This document shows positions 1 through 8,520 of a stretch of 43,495 nucleotides of DNA, one piece after another. The stretch comes from Candidatus Nanopelagicales bacterium. GTDB taxonomy: Bacteria > Actinomycetota > Actinomycetes > S36-B12. The stretch spans positions 1-43,495 of the forward strand of contig JAQTXL010000005.1 of the NCBI GenBank assembly GCA_028688835.1, in the 5' to 3' direction. The notes beneath the pieces are model-generated. The model saw only the letters and a list, made by a program, of their open reading frames with translations. It was not told the origin of the DNA and did not search any database. Position 1 is the stretch's first letter; each line of letters starts with the position of its first letter. The position numbers and the translations under genes were made by a program.

Positions 1-1831
1 TGACGGACTTGGCGAGGTTGCGCGGCTGGTCGACGTCGTGGCCCTTGGCCGTGGCCATCTCGCAGGCGAACACCTGCAGCGGCACGGTCGAGACGAGCGG
101 CTGCATGAGCAGCGGCACGACGGGCACCCGGATGATGTGATCGCTGAACTGCGTGATCTTCTCGTCGCCCTCCTCGGCGATGGCCACGATGAGCGCGCCG
201 CGGGCACGCACCTCCTGGATCGCCGAGATCACCTTGTCGTGCAGGAAGCTGCGGGGCGAGGGCACGATGACGACCACGGGCACGCCGTCCTCGATGAGCG
301 CGATCGGCCCGTGCTTGAGCTCGCCGGCCGCGAAGCCCTCGGCGTGCATGTAGGCCAGCTCCTTGAGCTTGAGCGCACCCTCGAGGGCAACGGGGTAGCC
401 GACGTGCCGGCCGATGAAGAGCACCGACTTGGCGTCGGCAAGAGCGCGCGCAAGCACGCGAACAGGCTCGACGGTGTCGAGCACGAGGTCGACGGCATGG
501 GGCATGTTGTCGAGGTCGCTGAGCACGGCCCCGATCTCGTCGGACCCGAGGATGCCGCGCACCTGCGCGAGGTAGAGCCCGATGAGATAGGCCGCGACGA
601 TCTGGGTGAGGAAGGCCTTCGTCGAGGCAACTGCGATCTCGGGACCCGCATGCGTGTAGAGCACGCCATCGCACTCGCGCGGGATCGTCGAGCCGACGGT
701 GTTGCAGATTGCGAGCGTGCGGGCGCCCTGCTGCGCGGCGTGCCGAAGCGCCATGAGCGTGTCCATGGTCTCGCCCGACTGCGAGATCGCGATGACCAGC
801 GTGCGGGGGCCCACGATCGGCTCGCGGTAGCGGAACTCGCTGGCCACGTCGACCTCGACGGGGATGCGGGTCCAGTGCTCGACCGCGTACTTGGCCACCA
901 TGCCTGCGTGGTACGCCGTGCCGCAGGCGACCACCACGACCTTGTCGATGTCACGCAGGTCGGCGTCGTCGATGCGCATCTCGTCGAGCTGCAGCTGGCC
1001 GGCCTTGTTGATGCGACCGCGCAGGGAGTCGGCGACGGCCTTGGGCTGCTCGGCGATCTCCTTGAGCATGAACAGGTCGTAGCCGCCCTTCTCGGCGGCG
1101 GAGGCGTCCCAGTCGACCGTGAACGGTCGCACCTCAGCGGCGCCGCCGAAGAAGTCGGTCACCGTGACGCCCCCGGGCGTGAGGGTCACGACCTGGTCCT
1201 GCCCCAGCTCGAGGGCATTGCGCGTGTGATCGACGAAGGCCGCGACATCGGAGGCCAGGAAGTTCTCGCCCTCGCCGACACCGACCACCAGTGGTGAGTT
1301 GCGGCGGGCGCCCACCACGACATCGGGGTAGAGGGGCGAGACCGCGACCAGCGTGAAGGCGCCCTCGAGCACCTGCACCACCGTGCGCATGGCCAGGGTG
1401 AGATCGCCGACCTCGGGGAGCACGCGTGCCAGCAGATGCGCGACCACCTCGGAGTCGGTGTCGGAGGTCAGGTGCACGCCGGCTGCCGTGAGCTCCTCAC
1501 GGAGCTCGGAGAAGTTCTCGATGATGCCGTTGTGGATGATCGCGACCGTGCCGTCCTCGCTGACATGCGGATGGGCATTGCGATCAGTCGGGCCGCCATG
1601 CGTGGCCCAGCGGGTGTGGCCGATGCCGGTGGTGGAGTCAGGCAGCGGATCGATGCCCAGCAGCGCCTCGAGGTTGACGAGCTTGCCGGCCTTCTTGCGC
1701 GTATCGAGCACGCCGTCGGCGATCACCGCGACACCAGCGGAGTCATAGCCGCGGTACTCGAGGCGACGCAGCCCTGCGACGACGACCTCCAGGGCCTGCT
1801 TCTGACCGACGTACCCCACGATGCCGCACAT
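1..1831 (-). CDS. glmS: Glutamine-fructose-6-phosphate aminotransferase (isomerizing), 3' end truncated by window edge
   Basis: This enzyme makes glucosamine-6-phosphate from fructose-6-phosphate and glutamine, the first committed step to UDP-GlcNAc for peptidoglycan. The reading frame begins ATG-TGC-GGC, giving M-C-G-I-V-G-Y-V; Cys2 becomes the N-terminal nucleophile of the class II glutaminase domain. The glutaminase domain is followed by two SIS sugar-isomerase domains; the ISQSGET phosphate-binding motif is visible. 610 codons are present and the frame ends at ..PRNLAKSV, so only the last few residues are outside the window. glmM lies close by, so both enzymes of the pathway are neighbours. 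The start is 37 bases from the divergent DUF389 gene, so any promoter must overlap that gene's 5' end; a TTGACG at 1883-1888 (minus strand) is one possible -35, weakly supported. Confidence 0.97.
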   Translation of the reverse strand, partial: MCGIVGYVGQKQALEVVVAGLRRLEYRGYDSAGVAVIADGVLDTRKKAGKLVNLEALLGIDPLPDSTTGIGHTRWATHGGPTDRNAHPHVSEDGTVAIIHNGIIENFSELREELTAAGVHLTSDTDSEVVAHLLARVLPEVGDLTLAMRTVVQVLEGAFTLVAVSPLYPDVVVGARRNSPLVVGVGEGENFLASDVAAFVDHTRNALELGQDQVVTLTPGGVTVTDFFGGAAEVRPFTVDWDASAAEKGGYDLFMLKEIAEQPKAVADSLRGRINKAGQLQLDEMRIDDADLRDIDKVVVVACGTAYHAGMVAKYAVEHWTRIPVEVDVASEFRYREPIVGPRTLVIAISQSGETMDTLMALRHAAQQGARTLAICNTVGSTIPRECDGVLYTHAGPEIAVASTKAFLTQIVAAYLIGLYLAQVRGILGSDEIGAVLSDLDNMPHAVDLVLDTVEPVRVLARALADAKSVLFIGRHVGYPVALEGALKLKELAYMHAEGFAAGELKHGPIALIEDGVPVVVIVPSPRSFLHDKVISAIQEVRARGALIVAIAEEGDEKITQFSDHIIRVPVVPLLMQPLVSTVPLQVFACEMATAKGHDVDQPRNLAKSV

Positions 1832-1868
1832 GCACACAAGCCTACGTGGTCTGCGGGAGGATGTGCGG

Positions 1869-2831
1869 GTGCTCACCTTGCGCGTCAACTGCCCGGCCGA
1901 TGCGAGCCAGGCCGTCCAGGCGATCCTGCGCGCGCAGCCTGCGGTGAGCTCGCTCAGCGTGATCGAGGGAGCCAGCCAGATCCCGCAGGGCGACCTGATC
2001 TTCGCTGACATCCCGCGCGAGAGCGCCAACGAGGTGATCACCGCGCTCCGGGCGGCCGGCATCGACCAGACCGGCACCATCGTGCTCAACGACGCCGACA
2101 CGTGGATCTCGCGCGCGGCGTTCGACGCCGAACGCAAGGCACCCGGGGCGGACAGCGATGCCGTCGTCTGGGCGTCGGTCATCGAACGCGCCTACAACGA
2201 CACGGCGCTCACCTGGACCTTCATCTCCTTCATGATCCTGGCGACGGCGCTGGCGGCGATCGCCATCGTCACCGACTCGGTGATCCTGGTGATCGCCGCG
2301 ATGGTGCTCGGCCCTGAGTTCACTGCGGTTGCATCCCTGGGGCTGGCACTGGTGCGCCGCCGGCCGCAGCTGTTCCGGCGCGCGCTGCGCACGCTGATCA
2401 TCGGATTCTCGGTGTCCATCGCCGTCGTCGCCGCGATGGCCTTCATCGCCCAGGCCCTGGGCCTCATCACCGTCGATGAGCTGACGCGCCCGCGTCCGGG
2501 CACCAGCTTCATCTACTCACCGAACATGTGGTCGCTGGTCGTCGCGGTCATCGCCGGGGCGGCCGGTGTGCTCGCACTGACCTCCGCGCATGCAGGCGGC
2601 CTGGTGGGCGTGTTCATCTCGGTCACGACGATCCCGGCCTCAGGCGATGCAGCTCTGGCCATCGTGTTCGGCCGCTGGAGCGAGGCCGCCGGGTCGCTGA
2701 CGCAGCTGGTGGTGAATATCGCAGGCATGGCGATCGCCGGCTGGGCGACGCTGGCGCTGCAGCACGTGGTGTGGAACCGCGTTACGGCAAGGGCAGGGCG
2801 GACTGCACGACCTGAGCAAGCTGATCGGTGA
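1869..2831 (+). CDS. DUF389 family membrane protein
   Basis: Member of the DUF389 (TIGR00341-like) family of membrane proteins of unknown function. The first ~100 residues are soluble and begin with a small alpha/beta segment ([14 protein letters not shown]). They are followed by several hydrophobic segments, including ones beginning [24 protein letters not shown] and [12 protein letters not shown], and the family-like motif [21 protein letters not shown] chose GTG at 1869 because GGGAGG at 1855-1860 sits 8 bases upstream and the family normally starts close to the LRV strand; ATG at 1830 would add 13 residues and overlap the glmS start. The last 50 bases overlap the 3' end of glmM tail to tail. 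It is the only plus-strand gene between glmS and glmM, so it interrupts a conserved pair. Function is unknown. Confidence 0.85.
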   Translation: MLTLRVNCPADASQAVQAILRAQPAVSSLSVIEGASQIPQGDLIFADIPRESANEVITALRAAGIDQTGTIVLNDADTWISRAAFDAERKAPGADSDAVVWASVIERAYNDTALTWTFISFMILATALAAIAIVTDSVILVIAAMVLGPEFTAVASLGLALVRRRPQLFRRALRTLIIGFSVSIAVVAAMAFIAQALGLITVDELTRPRPGTSFIYSPNMWSLVVAVIAGAAGVLALTSAHAGGLVGVFISVTTIPASGDAALAIVFGRWSEAAGSLTQLVVNIAGMAIAGWATLALQHVVWNRVTARAGRTARPEQADR

Positions 2832-4131
2832 TGCGCTGCGCGACCTCGCTGCTGCGCGCCTCGACCATCACGCGGATCACCGGCTCGGTGCCGGACGAGC
2901 GCAGGAGCACCCGGCCGTCGGCGCCGAGTTCTGCCTCCGCGGCAGCGACTGCGGCTGCGACCTCGGCCGAGGACTCCAGGGCCGCCTTGTCGACATTGCG
3001 GACGTTCACGAGCACCTGCGGCAGCTTGACGAGCTCGGCTGCCAGCTGCGCGAGGCTCTGGCCGGTGGCGGTCATGCGCGCCAGCAGGTGCAGGGCTGTC
3101 AGCAGCCCGTCGCCGGTCGTGGCGTGCTCGAGCATCACGACGTGGCCGCTCTGCTCGCCGCCGAGGGCGAACGCGCCGGCCTTCATCGCCTCGAGCACGT
3201 AGCGGTCGCCGACACCGGTCTCGACCACGGCGATGCCGTGCTGCTGCATCGCCAGCTTGAAGCCGAGATTGGCCATGACCGTGGCGACGACGGTGCCGCC
3301 GGCCAGCGTGCCGGCCTCGTGCATGCCGATGGCCAGGATCGCGAGGATGTGATCACCGTCGATGACGCTGCCGTCGGCGGCCACCGCCAGGCAGCGATCG
3401 GCATCGCCATCGTGCGCGATGCCGGCATCGGCGCCGTGCTCGAGCACTGCCGCGATGAGGTCCTCCAGATGCGTGCTGCCGCAGTTCTCGTTGATGTTGA
3501 GGCCGTTGGGCTCGGCGTGGATCGCGATGACCTCGGCGCCGGCGGCACGCAGCACGGCCGGGGCCACGGCAGATGCCGCGCCATTGGCGCAGTCGACGAC
3601 GACGCGCAGCCCGTCGAGGTGATTGGGCAGCGTGCGCAGCAGGTGCGTCTCGTAGAGCTCGACGGCGATGCCATTGGCCTGGATGTGGCCGATGTCGGCG
3701 CCGAGCGGGCGCTCCCAGGGCTCACGGAGCCGGGCCTCGATGGCGTCCTCGATCACATCGTCGAGCTTGTGCCCGCCGCGCGCGAAGAACTTGATGCCGT
3801 TGTCGGGCATGGGGTTGTGCGAGGCGGAGAGCATGACGCCCAGATCGGCGCCCAGGGCGTCGGTCAGGAAGGCGACCGTGGGGGTGGGCACGACCCCGAG
3901 GGTGATGACGTCGACGCCGGCGCTGGCCAGGCCGGCCACGATCGCCGATTCGAGGAACTGGCCGCTGATGCGCGAATCGCGCCCGACCACGGCGCGCGGG
4001 CGATGCCCGGCGAAGCTGCCGACCTCGCCCAGCACGTGGGCTGCCGCGACTGCAAGGTCCAGCGCCAACTCCGCCGTGAGATCGCGATTCGCGAGCCCAC
4101 GGACACCGTCGGTGCCGAAGAGCCGACCCAA
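2782..4131 (-). CDS. glmM: Phosphoglucosamine mutase
   Basis: Interconverts glucosamine-6-phosphate and glucosamine-1-phosphate, the step after GlmS towards UDP-GlcNAc. At 449 aa it is the usual length. Visible motifs are the N-terminal GTDGVRG, the phosphoserine loop LSASHNP (Ser104), the metal-binding DGDADR (residues 241-246), the sugar-binding GEQSGH (325-330) and the phosphate-binding RSSGTEP near the C-terminus. The start is TTG, four bases after the rpsI stop; the encoded MGRLFGTDG matches the family's N-terminus, so this rare start looks right. It follows rplM-rpsI on the same strand, a common actinobacterial order. Its 3' end overlaps the convergent DUF389 gene by 50 bases. Confidence 0.97.
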   Translation of the reverse strand: MGRLFGTDGVRGLANRDLTAELALDLAVAAAHVLGEVGSFAGHRPRAVVGRDSRISGQFLESAIVAGLASAGVDVITLGVVPTPTVAFLTDALGADLGVMLSASHNPMPDNGIKFFARGGHKLDDVIEDAIEARLREPWERPLGADIGHIQANGIAVELYETHLLRTLPNHLDGLRVVVDCANGAASAVAPAVLRAAGAEVIAIHAEPNGLNINENCGSTHLEDLIAAVLEHGADAGIAHDGDADRCLAVAADGSVIDGDHILAILAIGMHEAGTLAGGTVVATVMANLGFKLAMQQHGIAVVETGVGDRYVLEAMKAGAFALGGEQSGHVVMLEHATTGDGLLTALHLLARMTATGQSLAQLAAELVKLPQVLVNVRNVDKAALESSAEVAAAVAAAEAELGADGRVLLRSSGTEPVIRVMVEARSSEVAQRITDQLAQVVQSALPLP

Positions 4132-4135
4132 GGGG

Positions 4136-4639
4136 TCAGCGCTTGCTGTACTGGGAAGCCTTGCGGGCCTTCTTCAGGCCGTACTTCTTGCGCTCCTTGG
4201 CACGCGGGTCACGCGTGAGGAAGCCAGCCTTCTTCAGCGACGGACGGTTGCCCTCGGTGTCGATGCCGTTGAGCGCGCGTGCCACGCCCAGGCGCAGGGC
4301 GCCGGCCTGGCCGGAGACACCACCGCCGTGGATGCGGGCGATGACGTCGAACTTGCCCTCGGCGCCGGTGGTCGTGAACGGATCGTTCACTTCCTGCTGG
4401 TGCACCTTGTTGGGGAAGTAGTTGTCGAGGTCGCGGCCGTTGATGGTCCACTTGCCGGTGCCGGGAACGATGCGCACGCGGGCGATGGCCTGCTTGCGAC
4501 GACCCGTGGCAGCACCCGGGGCGACGACGACGTCACGGGTGACCACTGCGCGCGCAGGGGTCTCGGAGGTGTACTCCGAGGGAATCTCTTCCTCGGTGTC
4601 GATGTCGACGTCTGCGATCGTGGCCTCTGACACTGCCAT
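4136..4639 (-). CDS. rpsI: 30S ribosomal protein S9
   Basis: Small-subunit protein whose C-terminal tail reaches towards the P-site tRNA. The core begins at about residue 47 ([17 protein letters not shown]) and ends with the basic [11 protein letters not shown] tail in which the terminal Arg is conserved. The 167 aa length exceeds the usual ~130 because of an acidic N-terminal extension of about 45 residues (E/D/T-rich, with [14 protein letters not shown]). Such extensions are known on actinobacterial S9. It lies 32 bases downstream of rplM, the usual L13-S9 operon pair. Confidence 0.98.
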   Translation of the reverse strand: MAVSEATIADVDIDTEEEIPSEYTSETPARAVVTRDVVVAPGAATGRRKQAIARVRIVPGTGKWTINGRDLDNYFPNKVHQQEVNDPFTTTGAEGKFDVIARIHGGGVSGQAGALRLGVARALNGIDTEGNRPSLKKAGFLTRDPRAKERKKYGLKKARKASQYSKR

Positions 4640-4671
4640 GTCCTCTTCGTTAAGTTCCGGCTCGGGGAGTT

Positions 4672-5115
4672 CTACTGTGCGATCTGGGTGATCGCGAACG
4701 GCTGTGGTGCCTGTGCGGCGTGCGGGTGGTCGGCTCCGCCGTACACCTTGAGCTTCTTCAGCTGCTGCTTGCCGATCTTGTTGTGGGGCAGCATGCCCTT
4801 GACCGCCTTGAGGACAGCCTTGTCGGCGTTGTCATTGAGGAGGTCGGAGTAGGTCGTCGATGACATGCCACCCGGGTAGCCGGAGTGGTGGTACGCCTTC
4901 TTCTGCTCACGCTTCTGACCGGTCAGTGCGACCTTGTCGGCGTTGATGATGATGACGAAGTCGCCGGTGTCGATGTGCGGGGCGTAGGTGGGCTTGTGCT
5001 TGCCGCGCAGCAGGTTCGCAGCGTGCGTGGCAAGGCGTCCGAGGACGACATCGGATGCGTCGATGACATGCCAGGTACGAGTAACCTCGCCGGCCTTAGG
5101 GCTGTACGTGCGCAC
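4672..5115 (-). CDS. rplM: 50S ribosomal protein L13
   Basis: Early-assembling large-subunit protein that binds 23S rRNA. The sequence has the family core: [35 protein letters not shown] is split over residues 15-49 and is followed by [18 protein letters not shown]. At 147 aa it is the standard size. The start is GTG at 5115 (encoding [10 protein letters not shown]), the usual actinobacterial N-terminus. It is first in the rplM-rpsI unit, and a candidate promoter lies about 80 bases upstream. In most actinobacteria truA directly precedes rplM; here a TetR/epimerase cassette separates them. Confidence 0.98.
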   Translation of the reverse strand: MRTYSPKAGEVTRTWHVIDASDVVLGRLATHAANLLRGKHKPTYAPHIDTGDFVIIINADKVALTGQKREQKKAYHHSGYPGGMSSTTYSDLLNDNADKAVLKAVKGMLPHNKIGKQQLKKLKVYGGADHPHAAQAPQPFAITQIAQ

Positions 5116-5193
5116 GGGACGCCACCTTCATAGTTGGTTCGGACTGGTGATGCGGGCCTCAGGACTCATGGGGAAGCACTGAAGCGACCCCAA

Positions 5194-5223
5194 AGAGTAC
5201 CCAGTGAGGGCGGTTTCAGCCAA
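5194..5223 (-). promoter_or_regulatory. Candidate sigma70-type promoter for rplM-rpsI
   Basis: On the minus strand TTGGCT (5218-5223) and TACTCT (5194-5199) are separated by 18 bases. Both hexamers match the housekeeping consensus at four or more positions, and the site would give a leader of roughly 70 bases before the rplM GTG. The cassette insertion cuts rplM off from truA, so a promoter of its own is expected here. This is pattern matching only; no transcript evidence. Confidence 0.4.
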
Positions 5224-5274
5224 ATCGGGTGGGCCTGCGCCCGGCTCCGGCGGCACCGGCCTCCGTCGAGGACC

Positions 5275-5967
5275 CTAGCCCAGGCCCAGGCCCGCCGCGA
5301 CCTCGCGCATCTGGTGCTCGAAGAAGGCCCGGCGGGTGCGCTGGCCGGGCGCGACGACGTTGGTGAGGTGCCCGAAGACCTCCAGAGAGACCGCGCCCAG
5401 CAGGGTCGCCCAGGAGGCCAGTCCGCGCGCGATGCGCTCGTCGGGGATGCCTCCCGCCGCGGATGACGCGAGCGGGGCGATCGCCGTGCGCACGACCTTG
5501 GCCTCAGCAGGGGCCAGGCCCGCTGCGGGCTCCGGCATCTGCGCGAGGATCGTGAGCAGCAGCGTGGGCACGCGGCTTGCTGGGCCGATCGTGGCCTCGG
5601 GGGCCGCGTAGCCCGGCACCGGACTGCCGTAGATGAGGGCGTACTCGTGCGGGTGCTCCAGCGCCCAGGTGCGCACGGCCATGGCCACGGCGACGAAGCG
5701 GCCCATGAGGTCGGCACGCGCCACGCGCGCCTCGGCGGTCTCGGCCACCGCACCGAGGGCGTCGTACGCGTCGACGATGAGCAGGGTGAGCAGCGCATCG
5801 CGGCTGGGCACGTAGCGGTAGACGGCCGACGACACCATGCCCAGATCGCGCGCGATGGCGCGCAGCGACAGCCCGGCTGCGCCCTCGACCGCCAGGTGCG
5901 CACGGCCCAGCTCGAGGATCTGCGCCGTGAGCTCCTCGCGGGCAGCCTCGCGCCGGGTCCTGGCCAT
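5275..5967 (-). CDS. TetR/AcrR family transcriptional repressor
   Basis: 230-residue regulator. The N-terminal DNA-binding domain covers about residues 10-58, with the recognition part reading LSLRAIARDLGMVSSAVYRY; the C-terminal ligand domain resembles the WHG/TetR_C_33 type. I chose ATG 5967 (MARTRREAAREEL). A longer frame to 6090 would read through the operator repeats, and its ESSAL and ESTAL peptides are just the translated palindromes. The gene is divergent from the NAD-binding gene at 6061, with two copies of a 15-base palindrome between them, so it probably represses both itself and that gene. The inducer cannot be told from sequence. Confidence 0.93.
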   Translation of the reverse strand: MARTRREAAREELTAQILELGRAHLAVEGAAGLSLRAIARDLGMVSSAVYRYVPSRDALLTLLIVDAYDALGAVAETAEARVARADLMGRFVAVAMAVRTWALEHPHEYALIYGSPVPGYAAPEATIGPASRVPTLLLTILAQMPEPAAGLAPAEAKVVRTAIAPLASSAAGGIPDERIARGLASWATLLGAVSLEVFGHLTNVVAPGQRTRRAFFEHQMREVAAGLGLG

Positions 5968-6000
5968 GGCCTGATCCTCGCACAGCCGGCACCAGTCGTC

Positions 6001-6030
6001 TTGCATTTCGAGAGCAGTGCTCTCTATAGT
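6001..6030 (+). promoter_or_regulatory. Candidate promoter of the epimerase-like gene, overlapped by operator
   Basis: TTGCAT (6001-6006) and TATAGT (6025-6030) are spaced by 18 bases, and TATAGT differs from the -10 consensus at one position. The left operator palindrome (6010-6024) fills the spacer and the right one (6031-6045) starts directly after the -10. Bound repressor would therefore block polymerase. The start codon at 6061 has GGAGG at 6051-6055. Confidence 0.55.
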
Positions 6031-6045
6031 GAGAGCACTGCTCTC
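6010..6045. promoter_or_regulatory. Tandem palindromic operator (two copies of GAGAGCANTGCTCTC)
   Basis: Two 15-base perfect palindromes, GAGAGCAGTGCTCTC (6010-6024) and GAGAGCACTGCTCTC (6031-6045), are separated by TATAGT. The centre-to-centre distance is 21 bases, two helical turns. The two copies are also reverse complements of each other, so the whole 36-base block is a higher-order inverted repeat. Position between a TetR gene and its divergent neighbour makes it that repressor's likely binding site, probably for two dimers. Confidence 0.8.
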
Positions 6046-6060
6046 GCATTGGAGGCCATC

Positions 6061-7005
6061 ATGAGCATCGCAGTCAGCCCAGGAACCCACCTCGTCGTCG
6101 GCGCCGGCGCCGTCGGCAGCGCGCTCGCACTCGAGCTCGCCCAGGCCGGTGCGTCCGTCGCCCTCGTGACGCGCTCGGGCTCAGGCCCTGCGCACGACGG
6201 CATCCGGCGGATCGCCGCGGACGCGTCATCAGTGGCCGCACTGCGCACAGCGGCGGGCACCGCGGCTGCCGTCTACAACTGCGCGAACCCGCCGTACCAC
6301 CGCTGGCCCCAGGAGTGGCCGCCCATGGCCCAGGCCTTCCTCGCCTATGCCGAGCAGACCGGCGCGGTGCTCGTGACGTGCTCGAATCTCTACGTCTACG
6401 GGCCGCAGTCCGGCACCCTGCACGAGGGCCTCCCCCTGGCCGCTCCCGGGACCAAGGGCCGCATCCGAGTGGCGATGTGGCAGGAGGCCAAGGCCGCCCA
6501 TGATGCGGGCCGCATCCGCGCCACCGAGGTGCGCGGGTCGGACTACATCACCGCGAATGCGCAGAGCCGCCTGGGCGACCGGGTGGTGCCTCGGCTCCTG
6601 CGCGGCAAGGGCGTGCAGCTGGTCGGCGGCCTCGACACCCAGCACACCTGGACGGCTCCTCGCGACGTCGCGCGCCTCATGGCCATCGCGGGCTCGGACC
6701 CGCAGGCCTGGGGCCGCGCCTGGCATGTGCCGAGCAATCCGCCCAGGTCGCAGCGCGAGGCGGTCGCCGACCTGTGCGCGGCTGCTGGCGTCGCTGCGGT
6801 GAAGGTCGGTGCCGTGCCCGGGCTGATGCTGCGCGCGTTGGGGCTCGTGAATCCCATGATCCGCGAGCTGGGCGAGACCGAGTACCAGTTCGCCAGTGAC
6901 TTCGTGCTCGATGACTCCCAGGCGCGAGCCGCCTTCGGCATGGAGCCGACGCCGTGGGCGACGCTGGTCAGCGACCAGGTGGCGGCGTACCGCAGCCGCG
7001 GCTGA
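6061..7005 (+). CDS. NAD-dependent epimerase/dehydratase-like (atypical SDR) protein
   Basis: 314-residue Rossmann-fold protein. GAGAVG at residues 14-19 is the nucleotide-binding glycine motif and the strand LVVGAGAVGSALALELAQAG is typical. The extended-SDR landmarks NLYVYGP and VRGSDYITANAQ are present, and a Tyr-Lys pair is not in the classical YxxxK spacing, so this is an atypical SDR that may act as a nucleoside-sugar-epimerase-like oxidoreductase. Start ATG 6061 has GGAGG five bases upstream; longer frames run into the TetR gene. It is controlled, by inference, by the divergent TetR. The substrate is not recognisable. It ends three bases before the convergent truA. Confidence 0.88.
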   Translation: MSIAVSPGTHLVVGAGAVGSALALELAQAGASVALVTRSGSGPAHDGIRRIAADASSVAALRTAAGTAAAVYNCANPPYHRWPQEWPPMAQAFLAYAEQTGAVLVTCSNLYVYGPQSGTLHEGLPLAAPGTKGRIRVAMWQEAKAAHDAGRIRATEVRGSDYITANAQSRLGDRVVPRLLRGKGVQLVGGLDTQHTWTAPRDVARLMAIAGSDPQAWGRAWHVPSNPPRSQREAVADLCAAAGVAAVKVGAVPGLMLRALGLVNPMIRELGETEYQFASDFVLDDSQARAAFGMEPTPWATLVSDQVAAYRSRG

Positions 7006-7008
7006 GGA

Positions 7009-7818
7009 CTACGACGGATCGTCGCAGGCGCCGTCGAGCGTGCGCATGTCGCGCGTGACGCGCTGGCGCGCCGCGAGCTGCTCGTCGGGCGGGTAGCCGA
7101 CCTCCTCGAGCACGAGCGGGTGCGGGGGCATCACCGTGACCCCCACGTTGCGCTCACCGCCTGCGAGCACCTGCCCCGGCCACGTGGTCGGCTGGCGGCC
7201 ATCGCCCACCGGCAGCATGGCGCCGACGATGCTGCGCACCATCGAATGGCAGAAGGCGTCGGCCTGGATCGTCATGACGCAGGAGTCGGCCTCGCGGCGC
7301 CACACCAGGCTCTGCACTGAGCGCACCGTGCTCGAGAAGTCGCGCGGCTTGCAGTAGGCCGCGAAGTCGTGCAGGCCCAGGAGGCTGCGTGCGGCCTCGT
7401 TCATCGCATCGATGTCGAGCGCGCGGTGGTAGGTCAGGGTCTGCCGGCGCATGAGCGGGTTCATCAGTGTCGATCGGTCGCAGACGCGGTAGGTGTACCG
7501 CCGCCACATCGCGGCGAAGCGGGCGTCGAAGCCGGCAGGCGCGCGCTCCATGCGGTGGATGCGGATGTCGGCGGGCAGGGCCCGGTTGACGCGACCGGCA
7601 TCCTCGAGTGCGTCCCACTGGCGCTGGGTGATGTCGAGGTGCGCAACCTGGCCGCGCGCATGCACGCCGGCGTCGGTGCGGCCTGCGCAGTAGATCTCGA
7701 TGTGGTCGCGCGTCAGCATGTCGAACACGCGCATGAGCTCGCCCTGCACGGTGCGCAGCTCGGTCTGCACGGCCCAGCCGTGGAAGTCGGTGCCGTCGTA
7801 CGACAGGTCGAGCCGCAA
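7009..7818 (-). CDS. truA: tRNA pseudouridine(38-40) synthase TruA
   Basis: Converts uridines 38-40 of the tRNA anticodon arm to pseudouridine. The catalytic motif AGRTDAGVHARGQVAH contains Asp49, and the N-terminal LDLSYDGTDFHGWA is diagnostic. 269 aa is normal. The only plausible in-frame start is TTG at 7818; no ATG or GTG occurs in frame between it and the rplQ stop. The start lies three bases after a 12-bp hairpin in the rplQ-truA spacer, so the hairpin would cover any ribosome-binding site. Gene order rpoA-rplQ-truA is typical of actinobacteria. Confidence 0.95.
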   Translation of the reverse strand: MRLDLSYDGTDFHGWAVQTELRTVQGELMRVFDMLTRDHIEIYCAGRTDAGVHARGQVAHLDITQRQWDALEDAGRVNRALPADIRIHRMERAPAGFDARFAAMWRRYTYRVCDRSTLMNPLMRRQTLTYHRALDIDAMNEAARSLLGLHDFAAYCKPRDFSSTVRSVQSLVWRREADSCVMTIQADAFCHSMVRSIVGAMLPVGDGRQPTTWPGQVLAGGERNVGVTVMPPHPLVLEEVGYPPDEQLAARQRVTRDMRTLDGACDDPS

Positions 7819-7821
7819 ACG

Positions 7822-7860
7822 GATCAGCCCGTCGCCCGGGTGACCGGGGACGGGCTGATC
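7822..7860 (-). terminator. Hairpin between rplQ and truA, terminator or attenuator
   Basis: Perfect 12-base inverted repeat GATCAGCCCGTC (7822-7833) / GACGGGCTGATC (7849-7860) with a 15-base loop that can itself pair through CCC/GGG. On the minus strand it begins 14 bases after the rplQ stop and ends three bases before the truA TTG. Only a short TTT follows, so it is not a textbook U-tract terminator, though GC-rich actinobacterial terminators often lack one. Confidence 0.6.
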
Positions 7861-7874
7861 AGAGTCGTGCTGGG

Positions 7875-8483
7875 TCAGGACTTGTCCTCGTCGACCGTGT
7901 CGTCCTGGACGACCTCGATGACGGTGATGTCCTCTTCGATCACCTCGCCGGTCGCATCGACCGTGACCTCGTCGACGACGATCTCCTCTGCGACGACGTT
8001 GCCGTCAGCATCGGTGAACACCTCCTCGACCACGGTCTCGACGACTGCCGGCGCTGCGGTGGCCGCTGCCTGCTCCTTGGCTGCGCGCTGCGTGGCAGCA
8101 CTGGCCTCGGCGATGACCTGCTCCAGCATCGGCTCGCAGAGCTCGATGATGGCCATGGGGGCGTTGTCGCCCTTGCGGTTGCCGATCTTGGTGATGCGCG
8201 TGTAGCCACCCTGACGGCCGACGTAGTTCGGCGCGATCTCGGTGAACAGCGTGTGCACAACCGACTTGTCGCGCACGACCGTGAGCACCCGACGGCGGGC
8301 GTGCAGGTCGCCGCGCTTGGCCTGGGTGATGAGGCGCTCGGCGAGCGGACGGAGTCGCTTTGCCTTGGCCTCGGTCGTGGTGATGCGCCCGTGCTCGAAG
8401 AGCGAGGTGGCGAGATTGGCCAGGATCAGCCGCTCATGGGCCGGACCACCGCCGAGGCGGGGACCCTTGGTAGGCGTGGGCAT
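7875..8483 (-). CDS. rplQ: 50S ribosomal protein L17 with acidic C-terminal tail
   Basis: Large-subunit protein lining the exit-tunnel region. The N-terminal core ([25 protein letters not shown] in residues 1-25, then the [18 protein letters not shown] stretch) is the full L17 fold of about 120 residues. A further ~80 residues rich in Glu, Val, Asp and Thr follow, including [19 protein letters not shown], with no recognised domain. Long L17 tails are common in actinobacteria. It is the last ribosomal gene of the alpha operon, 37 bases after rpoA. Confidence 0.98.
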   Translation of the reverse strand: MPTPTKGPRLGGGPAHERLILANLATSLFEHGRITTTEAKAKRLRPLAERLITQAKRGDLHARRRVLTVVRDKSVVHTLFTEIAPNYVGRQGGYTRITKIGNRKGDNAPMAIIELCEPMLEQVIAEASAATQRAAKEQAAATAAPAVVETVVEEVFTDADGNVVAEEIVVDEVTVDATGEVIEEDITVIEVVQDDTVDEDKS

Positions 8484-8520
8484 CGAAGTTCTCCTGTCAG
8501 TTGCTAAAGATCAGTGGTGA

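Noticed and set aside
38-1297. Long plus-strand open frame of 419 codons
   Set aside because: Antisense shadow of glmS with biased composition (His, Asp, Arg rich), typical of high-GC frames; it has no family resemblance.
1883-1888. TTGACG as a firm glmS promoter -35
   Set aside because: No acceptable -10 at the right distance; kept only as a remark in the glmS entry.
5968-6090. N-terminal extension of the TetR protein upstream of ATG 5967
   Set aside because: The extra residues translate the two operator palindromes (ESSAL, ESTAL) and the promoter; the normal TetR N-terminus begins at MARTRREAAREEL.
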